Source: Anaeramoeba flamelloides (Eukaryota > Metamonada > Anaeramoebidae). Taken from it: DNA of 64,000 nucleotides. This document shows, piece after piece, positions 1-11,342 of the stretch. Below the pieces are notes generated by a model. That model searched no databases, had not been told where the DNA came from, and saw nothing but the letters and a program-made list of their open reading frames with translations. The DNA is taken from contig JANTQA010000032.1 of assembly GCA_027625915.1 (NCBI GenBank), positions 6,944,001 to 7,008,000 of the forward strand. Direction: 5' to 3'. The translations under genes were made by a program, and so were the position numbers. The number at the start of each line of letters is the position of its first letter. Positions within the stretch are counted from its first letter, which is position 1.

Positions 1-831
1 ATAATTATTCATAAAAAATCTTGTTGTTCAACATTTTTTCGTCGAAAGTTAGTAATATAAATCTGTAATGCTTATTTGAAAAATTGTGATTAACTTTTTT
101 TTAGGTTTTGATTTTATTTTTTATTAATTTTTAAAATATCAGGCTTTTATCGATTTCAAAAGAATTTAAAAGTGATTATTAATAAGATTTGATCATTATG
201 ATGTGCAAAAATTGTTGTCTTAATATTAAAAGTTTTTTTACTAAATTTGTCATTTTTCCAAAAACCCGAAAACTTTTATGGCTCGCTTCTAACGGGAGAT
301 TTTTCTTGTCAATGGGTTTGGGGATTCTAAGAGCAATTCAAAAATAGAAAAGAATTTTCAGAAATAAGAAAATCAAAACAACCCCAAAAATTTTTATTCT
401 ATTACTAAATCGAATTTTTTGCTATTAGGTACCCCAATTTTGTTGACAAGCTGTCTCTCAAATTGAGTCACATTGGAAAAGTTTTTTAGTTTTTGGAAAA
501 ATACAAATTTAGTAAAAAAAAATTTAAATACAATACATCACTTTTTTCACATGTGTAATTGTTATTGAATATGAAAGAATAATTTTTTTTTTTTCAATTT
601 ATTATTTTGGCTGAGTAATAATTTTTAAATAAAGTTTTGAAAATTAAAAATTCAAAATATATTTCGTAATCCAACAGTATCAAAATTTTCTTTTAATTTT
701 ATTCCTTTATAATCTTTCTAATTTCAATATTTTTTAATTTCTTTACATTTTAAACTTTATCATTATTCAACCAAATAAAAAATTGTTAATCAAAAAAAAA
801 AAAAAAAAACAATGGAAAATTAAAACAAAAG
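1..831 (+). other. Probable intron of V-ATPase subunit A, 3' part only
   Basis: No coding sequence is recognisable here on either strand. The sequence ends in A-rich DNA and an AG directly before the V-ATPase exon at 832, so it is probably the 3' part of a long intron that begins outside the window. It holds an imperfect inverted repeat (about 195-276 against 477-560). The alternative is intergenic DNA in front of a 5'-truncated gene copy. Introns of 2-4 kb occur elsewhere in this window, so the intron reading is preferred. Confidence 0.5.
195..560. repeat. Imperfect inverted-repeat element (MITE-like)
   Basis: The stretch around 227-276 (poly-T, ACTAAATTTGT, then a TTTTTCCAAAAA core) is the imperfect reverse complement of about 477-530. 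Weaker pairing extends outwards to about 195 and 560. The spacing of about 200 bp and the absence of coding sequence fit a small non-autonomous DNA element. No clean target-site duplication was seen. Confidence 0.45.
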
Positions 832-2098
832 GAAAAACTGTTTTATCACAAGGGCTTGCAAAATTTTCTAATTCAGATGTTATTGTGTATGTGGGATGTG
901 GAGAAAGAGGAAATGAAATGGCAGAAGTATTAAAAGATTTCCCAAAATTGAAAATCAATATCTCCGGACAACAAGAAAGTATTATGCAACGTACAACATT
1001 AGTTGCAAATACCTCGAATATGCCCGTAGCAGCAAGAGAAGCCTCGATTTATACTGGAATTACTCTTTCTGAATATTTTAGAGATCAAGGCTATAATGTT
1101 TCAATGATGGCAGATTCAACTTCAAGGTGGGCAGAAGCCTTGCGTGAAATTTCTGGTCGTTTAGCAGAAATGCCTGGAGATGGTGGCTTCCCCGCATATT
1201 TACCAACCAGATTGGCAAAATTTTATCAAAGGGCTGGTAAGGTAACAACAATTGGTAACCCAAATAGAACAGGTTCAGTTACAATTGTTGCAGCTGTCAG
1301 TCCACCAGGCGGAGGTAATATTAATTATTTTTTTATTTATTATATTTAAACAATCTTTTTATCTTTTATTTTTTTTTTTCCTCCTTTCTCGAGATAATTA
1401 TTTTTTTACTCTCCTTTCTAAATAATTATTTTTTAACTTAATCTATTAATGAATGGTTTTCATTTTAATAATAAAATAACAAATTCCAAATAGACTTCAC
1501 TGATCCAGTAACTGTGGCAACTTTAAATATTGTGCAGGTATTTTGGGGGTTGGATAAAAAGCTAGCGCAAAGGAAGCATTTCCCAGCATTAAATTGGTTA
1601 AGTTCGTATAGTAACTATATTAATAGTTTAGATTCATATTATGACAAAATTGATAACGAATTTATTTCGTTAAGAGGAGAGGCCAAAAAAATCTTTCAAG
1701 AAGAAGAAGAATTAAATGAGATTGTACAATTAGTAGGCAAAGATTCCTTAGCCGAAACCGATCAGGTCACACTCGCAACAGCACAATTACTCAAGGATGA
1801 TTTCCTTCAACAAAACTCCTATTCTGATTACGATCAATATTGCCCCTTTTATAAAACAATCTGGATGTTAAGAAACATTCTTACCTGGCATAAGCTCGCT
1901 TATAAGGCTGTTTCATCAGTTGGCGAAAATAAATCAATCACACTCGAGATGATTAATAGAGCAATGGGACCAGTTATACACAGAATTTCAAGTCAAAAAT
2001 TTGAAAATTCAAATGAAGGTGAAGAAGTCCTAGTTAATCGTTTCCAAGCTTTAAATGATGATATACAAGCTGCTTTTAGAAATCTGGAGGAACTTTAA
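832..2098 (+). CDS. V-type proton ATPase catalytic subunit A (3' part, two exons)
   Basis: This is the ATP-hydrolysing subunit of the V1 sector of the vacuolar proton pump, which acidifies endomembrane compartments. Exon 832-1314 starts with the KT of the Walker A loop and continues through [11 protein letters not shown], the Walker B/arginine region [15 protein letters not shown] and SPPGG. An intron at 1315-1493 (GT-AG, phase 1) joins this to DFTDPVT and exon 1494-2098, which holds [29 protein letters not shown] and the helical C-terminus. The C-terminus is complete. About 240 N-terminal residues (beta barrel, non-homologous region, GAFGCG of the P-loop) are missing from the window. The apparent start upstream at 783 is a TTG in an A-rich tract and is not the real start. 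The AG at 830-831 gives a phase-1 junction that completes the Gly of GKT. The coding frame is intact, so the gene looks functional but incomplete in this view. Confidence 0.93.
1315..1493 (+). other. Intron in V-ATPase subunit A
   Basis: GT at 1315 and AG at 1492-1493. Removing it restores the family-invariant SPPGGDF(S/T)DPVT, which fixes both splice sites to the base. At 179 bp it is the shortest securely placed intron in the window, and it is T-rich. Confidence 0.93.
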
Positions 2099-2134
2099 TT
2101 TTTTATTTGAAATTTTGATAAATATTTTGTGATT

Positions 2135-2179
<45 letters not shown>

Positions 2180-2736
2180 TATTGTTTGAAGAATCTTGAA
2201 TTTTTATTTTTTTTGTTATATTTGGTTAATTAATTATTCGAGACAATTTTAATCACGCTAATATACTGAAATTCTACCCATAATCATTCCTTATATTATT
2301 ATTTTTCAGAGAGATCTTACATAGTAGTATTTTTCGATGCGAATTCCTAATACTAATATTCCAAATTTAGGGAAAGTCTTTCCATTTTCGGAAACTGTCT
2401 AAAAAATATTTTTACAAACTTGTCATTTTTTTATTATAGGAAATTTATTAATATCAAAATTTTATCAATTAATTTCAGAGGATTAAATGAAAAGAATAAA
2501 ATTTCTCTTTTCGAATCTTTTTTATTAAAAATCAATATTGATAGATATTTTATACAAGTATCAAAAATAAACTTTTTTAACTGTTTTTTGATTCTTAAAA
2601 AAATATTATGCTAATAAAAAAATGTAAAGTGTGATTTATTAATATTTATCAAAATAATATTTTCAACGATTCCACAAATGAAATTCTTTATCTAAATCTT
2701 GATATTATCAAAATCCATTTTACAGATTATATTATC

Positions 2737-2740
<4 letters not shown>

Positions 2741-2785
<45 letters not shown>

Positions 2786-2800
2786 TATATACATATATAC
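2741..2800. repeat. (TA)n microsatellite
   Basis: A long run of alternating TA, interrupted by a few C in its last third, directly visible. Probably a replication-slippage product. Confidence 0.9.
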
Positions 2801-2867
2801 TAAATGCCAAAATTTTGGATACAGTTTAAACAGTTGGAAGAATAATAACTCTTCATTTTACATCCAA

Positions 2868-3110
2868 TTGGAAATAATTTTGATTTTACAAACTATTTCG
2901 ATCATTTTTTGTCTTTTCTGTTTTGTTTTCATTTCCTTTTTTCCAGTTATTAAATTTGTTTCGTTTGATCTGGAACATTTTTTTAATGATTTATCGAAGG
3001 TTAGTATTGAGTTTGTTAAAATGAAAAATTATATTCAATTGTTGAGGGTATCTGATCATTTGATCGATCAATTATTTATTTGGTGATATAAATTTCAATA
3101 AATTTATTAA
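2868..3110. repeat. Dispersed repeat, copy 1
   Basis: The sequence around TTTGTTTTCATTTC, the TTTGTTTCGTTTGATC region and CATTTGATCGATCAATT is repeated in the same order at about 10240-10430. A 72-codon open frame lies here on the plus strand but is not open in the second copy, so it is probably chance or relic coding. Family unknown. Confidence 0.5.
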
Positions 3111-4894
3111 TAATTTTTTATTCAGCTTGTTACATCATTTTGGAAATACCAATTTTTTTTTTCTTTTCTATTTTTTTATTTCATTTTGATAAAAATGATT
3201 ACTTCAAAGGGATTACGATTTTTTTTTTGATTTCATTAAACACTTTTTACAGGCGTTAATGACGCCTAAAATTCGTTTGTAGATCTATCTATATGTAATC
3301 AAAAGATTAAAAAATTCGGTAAGCTGATATAATTTGGAATAGGAAATAAAAAGTTGAATTTTGACCATTTTTCTTCCCCAACTAGGAATTTTTTCAACCA
3401 ATTAATTCTTTTACTCGGTTTTTAAAGAGTTAACAAATTTTCAAGAGTTTTGAACGGAAACACCCCTTTGTATTGTTTTTGTGTTTTCTAAATAGATAAT
3501 CAAAATATTTCCTTGGTTTAAATGCAAAATACCCCACAATTAAAGGGGAAATCACTAATTACCATTGTTTTCAGACTCTTGTAATAATTACTTACTATTT
3601 GTATATAATTTTTTTTTTTTCTTTTTTCATTGTTTATAGGTTTTTTGGTTTACATTTTTTTCACATCCCAGACACGAAAAGTAAGATTTCAAAAGAATTC
3701 AGGGACTTTTTCTAATAATAAAGTAATAAAACAAAAAACCAAGTAAAAAAATCGAAAAAATGATATTTACAAATCTTTCTTGATTTTAAAACGAAAAATC
3801 TTTCTACCTGTCTTATAAAAAAATTAATACTCTGGAACTTCAATGTGGTTTAATTTTTGTTTGGAAAACTGTAATAAATTGAGATTTTTTTTTGGGTATT
3901 TTTGATTTTAGGTGTGTCCAAATTTGTGGAATGGGGTTTTTATTTCTAGATTATTTGGGATAATCAACTTACTTTATTTTAAGGAATTATTTTTTATGAT
4001 TAGGTTTCAATTGAAAATTTAAATTAATCGTCCAAGAATTGGGTATTTATAAAGTATCTTGAAAAGTTTGGATCTTATGATTATTTACAAATAAAAAATA
4101 ACATTCTTTTGATGATTTAATGAACATCTTTTTTTTATAAAAAAAGAATTAGAAATATAAACTGGAAATCAAAAAAAAAAAAAATTAGAATTTTAATATG
4201 ATAATTTTATAAATTAAAAAATCGAAAATAGTGCTTGGAAGAAATATTTTTTTTTTTTTTTTCTACATTTGGTTTATAATAAGAAAATTTCAGAAATTTA
4301 CTTTTGATTTCTTGAATTAAAAAAATTACTTTTAGATTTTGAGTTTTCTGTTTATTTGTAAAATCTAGAGATTTTTAGAATAAAACATAAAGTCTCAGAG
4401 AAAAATAACATAATAAAGTTGTTAAATTTTAAAATTTACATATATTTCATTAAATGAAAAATTTAAGGAAATAAATTAGAATTTGGAAAAATAGAGAAAT
4501 ACAATCTTAAAAATTATTAAAAAAGTATTATAATTTATGAGATTGTTAATAAATATTTGTGTCACCAAATACGATCTATTATAAACCTAAAAATATTTCG
4601 GGAAAGGTTAAAAGAAGGATATAAATATTATTAAATAATTTAATTAATACTTATATTTTCCTCATTTATTTGATATAGTTCTTAATTTAAAGATAAAAAA
4701 TCAAAAATTTAGGGATTCTTCTTCAATTTTAAAACACAACAATCCTTGGAATAATTTAAACAGACAGTATTATGTTGATGAATAAAAAGATTAAAATTTT
4801 GTAAATTATTTAAAAAAATTATTAAAATTTAGATACTTTTTGAAAGTTTACAATTGTTTAATATAAAATTTCTCAGCATATCAAAATATTTGAC

Positions 4895-5075
4895 AAATCA
4901 AGATATATGAATTAAAAAAACATTAATATATATAATATATTAAAAAATAATAATATAATTCAGAATATTACAAAAAAGGATACATTATATTTATTATCAC
5001 TTGTGGGAAAAAAATTTATTTTTGAGTATTTTCAGATATTTATAAATTTTTATTTAGGAATTCATCAAGTGCCGA
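4895..5075 (+). mobile_element. LINE 3'-end relic
   Basis: Read on the plus strand, this stretch encodes a peptide closely resembling the C-terminal tail of the LINE at 7296-7981: NNNI, KKD.LYLLSLVG, a Phe-rich segment and LGI. The two copies agree better as protein than as DNA, as expected for descendants of an element once under selection. Upstream the similarity fades and stops appear. It probably ends near the TTGTTGTAG at about 5088. No target duplication was found. Confidence 0.65.
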
Positions 5076-5960
5076 CATTTGTTGTAGAGTGTTTTTAAAA
5101 CAAGAATAGAGAAAAATCATAGATTTCATTAAATTCTTTTAAATTTTGGAAAAATTAAAAAAAAGTTTCCTCAGTTTTTTTCACTTTTTGTTTTTGTTTC
5201 AAAAATCAATTGATTTTCTAATCAAAACAAAAATTAAAAAAAACCCACATGGCAGATAAGAGGGGTTAACAACTATACCCTTAAAAAAAAATAAAAAAAC
5301 AACTTTTTTTAAAAATGAGAATATATTTCTCGAAAGTTAATAAATACTTTTTTTTTAATCAAGTTTAATTGAATCTTTTTCAAAATTCTGTGATCTTCCC
5401 TTGTGAACGATCAAATAATAAAGAAGAGTTACTTTCCTCTTATCATTTTACATAAAGTCAAGACTTAGCCTCAAAAAGGAGGTTTAAATCAGATTAGAGA
5501 ATGTACGACCATCTCCTATATTTTGACAAAACCCATTCTAAAAAAAACAATGAGATTGATTTTTAGAAATGGGTTTTAGGTTGTCTACTTTGGTTTGTTA
5601 CATAACTGTAATTTGGTAAACTTTTATTTCAAACTCTATTATTATTTGAAGAACTATCATCCCACAACAAGGTATAAACAGAATTAAATCAACTATTTTT
5701 TCTTCTTTTAGAAAACCATTAAGGAAAATAATTTTGATGAAAAAAAATCTATTTTTTTCTAAAAAGAGAAAAGCTAATAATTCTCAATAGAATAATAGTG
5801 AATTTTATATGTTTTAATTTAAACCAAAAACACTGAAAGGGTTTGTATGGAATTACATAATTTCCAATTTCTAAATAACAGACAATAATTTTATCTTTTC
5901 ATTTTTTGCTTTTCAAAAAAAAAAGGTTTTCAAGTTCGTTACCCAAAGAAAAACAAGAAC

Positions 5961-8900
5961 ATGATCTCTCTTTTTGGAACTTTTAGCATTTTTCTCAGTT
6001 TATATATCCTTGCACGATCTTCTGCAAGATATAGGATCTGGGAGCACATTTACCACACCATGGCTATGGTTCTTTCTCCATTTATCTACAATTTATGGTT
6101 TGAGCCTGTCCCATCGCTCAAGACCGATTGTAAATTTTGGTGTCCCAATTACTTGTGGAAAATTGAATGGGGAAGCGAAACTTTTTGGTTAAGCCTTGCA
6201 AACTATGTCTTTGTTTATATGTATTTCGCGTCGTTGGTAAGAATGCTGATTCTGTTTAAGAGAAGAATGGTGTCCAACCTTTTTTTAAAATTGTTTGTTT
6301 ATATCCCTGCAGCCAACTTTTCAACAATCATGCTGATTGCCTTCGTTCCTTCCCTCTTGATTCGTATCCTTTTTGTTGGCCAGTTTTCCAAAAATTGGAT
6401 TATTTTTGTCGTCTTTGCAATTATTGCTCCCTTTTGTATCTTCGGATCTTTACAAACGCTCTTCACCTTTGAAACAAGCTTTTCTTGCGTGATTGGGGTT
6501 GGAAAAAAAAAAACCAAAAACAAAAAAAAAACAAAATCAAATCTTGTCGTGAGAAACAACTCACGAAGGCTATCAAAACGCAAGGCAAACAAAATCGTTT
6601 CTCAAAATAACAATAGTGTCGATGGAGAATGGAACCAGATCAAAATTATTCAAATCACAGACCCTCATTTGGGGCCTTGGATGAGTGCCAAACAATTTAA
6701 GAAAATCTGTCAACGATCCGTCGATCGAAATCCAGATATAATCGTCGTCACTGGTGACATGCTGACCGTTGAAAGTATGAATCAAAAAGGCTTTAAGGAC
6801 CTCTCAGACGGGATGAGCCCTTTTAAATCAATGAAAGGAAGAGTTTTTGCTTGTATCGGCAACCACGACGAGGAATGCCTTGAGGGTGTAGAGAAAGGTA
6901 AACAATTTTTTTTTTTATAGATTTCTTATTATTCTCTTTTATATTCAAATGCAGAAAATCCACAAAATATTCTTCTTTGCAAGAAAATTCCATCAAACAC
7001 TTTGTTATTTTTTTTTGGGTTACTTTTCATTTTTATGGGTTATGGTTTGATGAAAATTGAAATAGGACTTTTGTTACTTAGTTTGTAAATAATGCTACTG
7101 ACAATTGAACAAGTATTTGGCCAAGTAATTTAAAACAAGTGTGACCAAAAAAATTTTTAATCCAGTACTAAAAATAACCTACTGAAGTTTTTTTGATTTT
7201 TTTAATGTCACTTTTGAAAACTTTTTTCGTTACCACTTTTTTAAATTGACTAAAATTTTTAATTTTCCGCTTTATGGAAAAAATCACTCAATATTTTTTT
7301 TTATTTTTTATTTTTTAACAGAGGAGTTGTTAATCCCTCTTGTTGGCCCGAATTCCTAAATTTTTATTTAGAAATTTTAATAAAGACTCGAAAATTAGTC
7401 TATTACCCACGAGTGATAATAAATATATTGAATCTTTTTTTATAATAATATTAAAAATATTATTATTATTTAATATATTAGATATATTAATTTTTTTTAA
7501 TTCAAATATCCAAATTCTACGATTATTTTCATAGGCTGGACACATCCAGAGAAAATGATCCAAATCTTCAATGATATCGAAATTTTTTGATTTTTTGCTT
7601 TATTTCACAATATTTTGATTTATCTTTCTTCATAACATAAGAGTATCTGTTTAGATAATTTGTAAAATTTCTGAGTTTTAAAATCAAAGTGGAACCCTTC
7701 CATTTTAAATATCTTTGTTGTTTGTTAATATTATTTTGAATAGAAATAATTTTTAAATATTTTTGAGCTTTCCAACTGGGACTATTTTCTAGTTGTTTGA
7801 TTCTATATTTCTCGAGTTCAATTTCGAGTTCTTTTAAGGTGTTCGTTTGCCAGTTAATATTTTCCAATTTCTGCTCTCTAAATTTAAGATTATCAACTAT
7901 TTGATTAAAATCCAAATTTTTTACTTTTTGAATTAGTTTAAATCTTCTTTTATATATCGTTATTCTTGCTGTGTCGATTTAAAAAAATCACTCAATATTG
8001 ACAAATTCAAAAAAATTTCATAAAAATTTTTATTCAGTTAAATTTCCTTTTTTCTAAATCAGAAAACTAATCTTCAAGTCAGTTCTTTAAAAAGAGTATT
8101 TCTGGCCAACTAATTTTAGGAAAGTTTCTTAACATTTAAACCAATAAAATGCTTCCCTCAAAGCTAAGATACAAAATTTTATTACAATGAAAAATGAAGC
8201 AAAAATTTTCAAAAAGGAAAAGACAAGCTAAAATTTTCAAACATTTATTTGAGATTTATTAATATATTAAACGGGAATTTAATTACAAACTAGGCTGATT
8301 ATCAAATTAAGGACTATTCAACTTTTATAGTCTGCGAATATTACTTATTTGACTAACAACATATTTATTCACATAAAGGAATGATTTAGTCAAGGTAATC
8401 ATGTTCAAATTCCCAATTTTAGGTTTTTTTTTGAAATATTGTCATTTTGGGTGAAAAACCATTTTGTGTTCTCTAAATTCGAAATTTACCTTGAAAAGGT
8501 TCAAAAACCAAAAATTCTCTTCTTAACCCCACTTTCTAGTTTCTTTTCAAGTATTCTAGAGTTCAGGGTGAGGGCAATGGTATCAATATACTTGAAAATA
8601 AAGTGGAGCGAAGTTTTCATGAAGTGTCAACAAAATAACTTTTAAGGGGCTAGTCTCTATTAAATTTTTTTACCTAAATTTAATAGATATTGAGAAAATT
8701 TTTTGCCAATTACTTAGATTTAAAAGATCACTGTTTATTTTCAATATTAAACTTATTTCTAAATAAGGTTTCCTTATCTAGAAATTGGTCAAAAAAAAAA
8801 TTAATAGAGACTAGTCCCTTAAATTTTCCTTTCTTTGTTCGAAAATTTTGATAATTGTTTGCTCAATAAAGTTTTATTATTGCAAATTACCCCTATTAAT

Positions 8901-9672
8901 TGAAAAATGAATTCAATAAAAATCTAATTATAATTTCAAAAAAAAAATATTGCTTTAAAAAAAATAATTAATAGTCGAGAAATAAAACATTCATCATTAG
9001 AATTTTCTCTTTCTTAAAATTCAATTTTTTATCTTTTTTTTAACATAATTAACATCAAAATTATTTATATTTTTATATTTCTTTCTCGAACTTTCTTCTT
9101 ATTTTTTATATCACATTGTTTCATCGCACCTAATAGCATTTTTGGATAATGATATCATTTATTTAAAAGATCAGCAGCATATACTTGAACTTGATGATTG
9201 TAAGGTTCAAATTTTAGGAATTGACAACATTTCTAAGCAGAAAGTAACAAGAGTTTGTCAAAAATTCCCACCTAATTCTCATGCCGATCTAAGAATTGTT
9301 TTATTACATGATCCAACTGAATTTAAATACATCCCCCCTAATGACAAATCATTAGTTTTGTCTGGGCATACACATGGCGGATTGTTTGGTTTGAACTTTC
9401 TTGGGATCCCTTATTCATTATTGGATTTAGGTACACTAGCTCAAAATTTTTATGAATATGGCGAAAATCTTCTTTATGTTCATCGTGGAACTGGTTTATA
9501 CGGTTGGCCAATGAGAACTGGAACCGGCGGTGAACAATCAATGATGAATGTTTATTTTGAGTTGCATAAAAAAAAAAAAAATCTTAATTCTTCTTCTGAA
9601 AGAAATTCTGACAGCCAATTTATTTCACAATCTGAAAACAGTAGTATAGGATCAAATGGCACATCTGATTAA
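5961..9672 (+). CDS. Membrane-anchored calcineurin-like metallophosphoesterase (two exons)
   Basis: Exon 1 is 5961-6897 and exon 2 is 9137-9672. The GT-AG intron is in phase 1 on both sides, giving 490 residues. The N-terminal third is hydrophobic, with about four or five membrane segments (roughly 1-22, 75-102, 108-137, 142-166). A Lys-rich linker follows, then the phosphoesterase core: D-x-H in ITDPHLG, VTGDMLT and CIGNHDEE in exon 1; LLHDPTEF and SGHTHGG in exon 2. These are the metal ligands of the calcineurin fold, so the enzyme should be active with two metal ions. The layout resembles vertebrate TMPPE and bacterial YkuE-type proteins. The substrate is unknown. The C-terminal tail is Lys-, Ser- and Asn-rich and probably disordered. 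The start is the first ATG after an A-rich leader. No neighbour suggests a function. Confidence 0.9.
7137..7255. repeat. Short repeat beginning AAGTGTGACCAAAA, copy 1
   Basis: Shares in order AAGTGTGACCAAAAAAA, a TACTAAAAAT block, CACTTTTGA and a CACTTT..TTAAA..GAC end with 37187-37310. In the second copy the ends are partly inverted repeats of each other (AAAGTGTGA against TCACACTTT), suggesting a very small MITE. Confidence 0.55.
7278..7295. repeat. Target-site duplication of LINE, left copy
   Basis: The 18-base word AAAAAATCACTCAATATT is found here and again, identically, at 7982-7999, flanking a LINE fragment. Long exact duplications are typical of target-primed reverse transcription. 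Confidence 0.85.
7296..7981 (-). mobile_element. 5'-truncated non-LTR retrotransposon (LINE) fragment
   Basis: Read on the minus strand from 7981, a frame is open from the truncation point through a Lys/Arg-rich region to about 7568. A second frame (7563-7330) carries the Cys/His tail typical of LINE reverse-transcriptase proteins, EDLDHFLWMCPAYENNR, and a C-terminal extension. The two frames are offset by one frameshift near 7570, so this copy is dead. The 3' end is A-rich on its own strand (the T-run after 7296), and an 18-bp duplication flanks it. About 0.69 kb of the 3' end was inserted, antisense to the host gene, into its intron. The reverse-transcriptase core is missing, so the clade (L1-, I- or Jockey-like) cannot be set from this piece. 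The exact target duplication implies a fairly recent insertion. Confidence 0.8.
7982..7999. repeat. Target-site duplication of LINE, right copy
   Basis: Exact copy of 7278-7295; see the LINE entry between them. Confidence 0.85.
8642..8822. mobile_element. Inverted-repeat element ending in TTAAGGG
   Basis: The left end TTAAGGGGCTAGTCTCTATT is the near-exact reverse complement of the right end AATAGAGACTAGTCCCTTAA. The element is 181 bp long and has no coding capacity. TTAA sits at both outer ends, as in elements that insert at TTAA. Similar termini occur at 41576, 49599 and 50824, so it belongs to a family. Confidence 0.75.
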
Positions 9673-10047
9673 AACCTAATATTTTGAATTTAGAAACATT
9701 TTTTCAAAAATTTCTTTTTTATCTTTATCCTTAAAGCTTTATTATCATTTCACAACAAAAATATACAAATGAAAAAAAAATATTAATTTCAGATTTCTTG
9801 AATAATTTTATCAAAAGATCAAACTAAATCTCGATTTTTGAAATTAAATGAATTTAGAATAATAATTGTTTTAAAAATAAAAATTAATCTATATTTTTAC
9901 TATCTTTACTTCATTTTTTTTTTTTTTCATTTATAACTTTAATACCTAACTTATCATTCTTTTTTGCTCAATTATACTTATAATCTTTAAATTTCAGGTA
10001 TTTTCAGGTCTAGATCTTGAAGATATTTAAGTTGTTTCCAAAAAAAA

Positions 10048-10160
10048 GTGTGGAAAATTTATTTTGAAATATTGTTTTTAAACTTAATTCGAATATTATT
10101 GTTAAACTTTTAAAATTTGTTATTCGTGATTAATAAACTAAAATTCAAAATTTTCCACAC
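10048..10160. repeat. Small hairpin element with GTGTGGAAAATTT ends
   Basis: GTGTGGAAAATTT at 10048 is matched by AAATTTTCCACAC ending at 10160, and the pairing continues inwards as an AT-rich stem. About 113 bp, no coding capacity; MITE-like. Confidence 0.55.
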
Positions 10161-10229
10161 AGCTCAAACGTTCTAAACAATCACAATAATTCAATTTCAT
10201 TCAAATTCGAAATAAATTTGATTTTTTTT

Positions 10230-10470
10230 ACATATGAAAATCATTTTTTTATCTTTTAGTTTTTGTTTTCATTTCATTTTTTGAATTTTAGTAATTTGTT
10301 TTGGTTGATCAAAATTTTTTTCAACAATTGATATTATGTTAAAGTTGGGTTGTTCCAAATAGAATAAGTCAAAGAAAATTAGTTGGTTGTATCTAACCAT
10401 TTGATCGATCAATTTTCCTAATAGAATTTAAACAAATTTAACAATTCATTTTTTTTGTTTTGCTCATCTC
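10230..10470. repeat. Dispersed repeat, copy 2
   Basis: Matches 2868-3110 in order: TTTGTTTTCATTTC, TAATTTGTTTTGGTTGATC, then CATTTGATCGATCAATT. Divergence is considerable and no shared frame is open, so this is an old repeat of unknown type. Confidence 0.5.
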
Positions 10471-11342
10471 TAAAATTTATACCAAACTCTTGAATTATTT
10501 GTATTGATAATTATTTATTTTTTGTTTTGTGAGTATTGTTATTTATAATCAAGTGTTAACATTTCAATTAGTAAATAGTTCTAATTTGGTATTTCTTCAG
10601 GAATTTATTATATAATTTTTTTTTTTAACAAATGGAATTTTGGAGTGTTAAAAATTTTGAATTGGGGTTTAGTTTATCAGTAATCATGAAATTTGTTGTT
10701 TCGAAAGATTTTACTAGAAAAAAAGAAAAGTATAAAAGTTTATGATCTTGATTATTTATGATATTTTTTATGGGTGAAAATTGGTTTTTATTTTTTCATT
10801 TTTGATCATAAATTTTTTTTTTAACAAGAGGTTTAATCTTAACAAAATATCTCAGAGATAGTATAACTTAAGGCTTTATTTTATTGTTTAAAAAAAAAAT
10901 TTGTATCCTTATCAAATTACTTATTTTATATTGAAATAATTTTTTTCGTATTCTATAAAATACTTTGGACTTCTTTTTTTTCATTTTTTTGGAAAATATT
11001 TTGATGAATATATTTTGTTTTTTATGTCAAGGGTTTTTGTTTAATTAAAGAAACTATACTCATAATTTTATTTTGTTAATTTGTGAATCAAAATACTCTG
11101 GGAGAGAATATTATTCGATATACAAAAAAAGATATTGTGAAATTGCCCTTCTTTTATTTGATACAAATCCCAATATCAAAAAAAAAATTATATGAAATAT
11201 CATTGGAAAAAAATTCAATAACAAAATAAAAGTTAAAAATAGTTCAAAATATTAAAAAATCAATTTAAATAAAAAGAATCATTTCTTGGGTTTATCTTTC
11301 GTAAATTTTTAAATATCTTCAATTTAGAACAAATCAACTTTG

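Larger units (their letters stand above)
2099..5960. other. Intergenic region, AT-rich, with repeats
   Basis: No host gene was recognised. It contains a poly-T run (about 2141-2177), a (TA)n tract (about 2741-2800), a repeat shared with 10230-10470, a GC hairpin at 3252-3268, a short LINE 3' relic near 4900-5070, a small hairpin at 5529-5577, and A-rich DNA leading into the phosphoesterase gene. Confidence 0.7.
6898..9136 (+). other. 2.2-kb intron of the phosphoesterase gene, with insertions
   Basis: GT at 6898 and AG at 9135-9136. The join restores an intact frame between the GNHD block and the GHTHGG block. It contains a short repeat with a GTGTGACC terminus (about 7137-7255), a LINE fragment with target duplications (7278-7999), a hairpin at about 8528-8605 and a TTAAGGG-ended inverted-repeat element (8642-8822). 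Confidence 0.9.

Noticed and set aside
783-831. Start of V-ATPase subunit A at 783
   Set aside because: It is a TTG in a poly-A tract giving a Lys run; an AG at 830-831 in the right phase explains the frame opening better.
8439-8645. 68-codon plus-strand frame in the phosphoesterase intron
   Set aside because: It overlaps a local inverted repeat (about 8528-8605) and the start of a MITE; no family resemblance.
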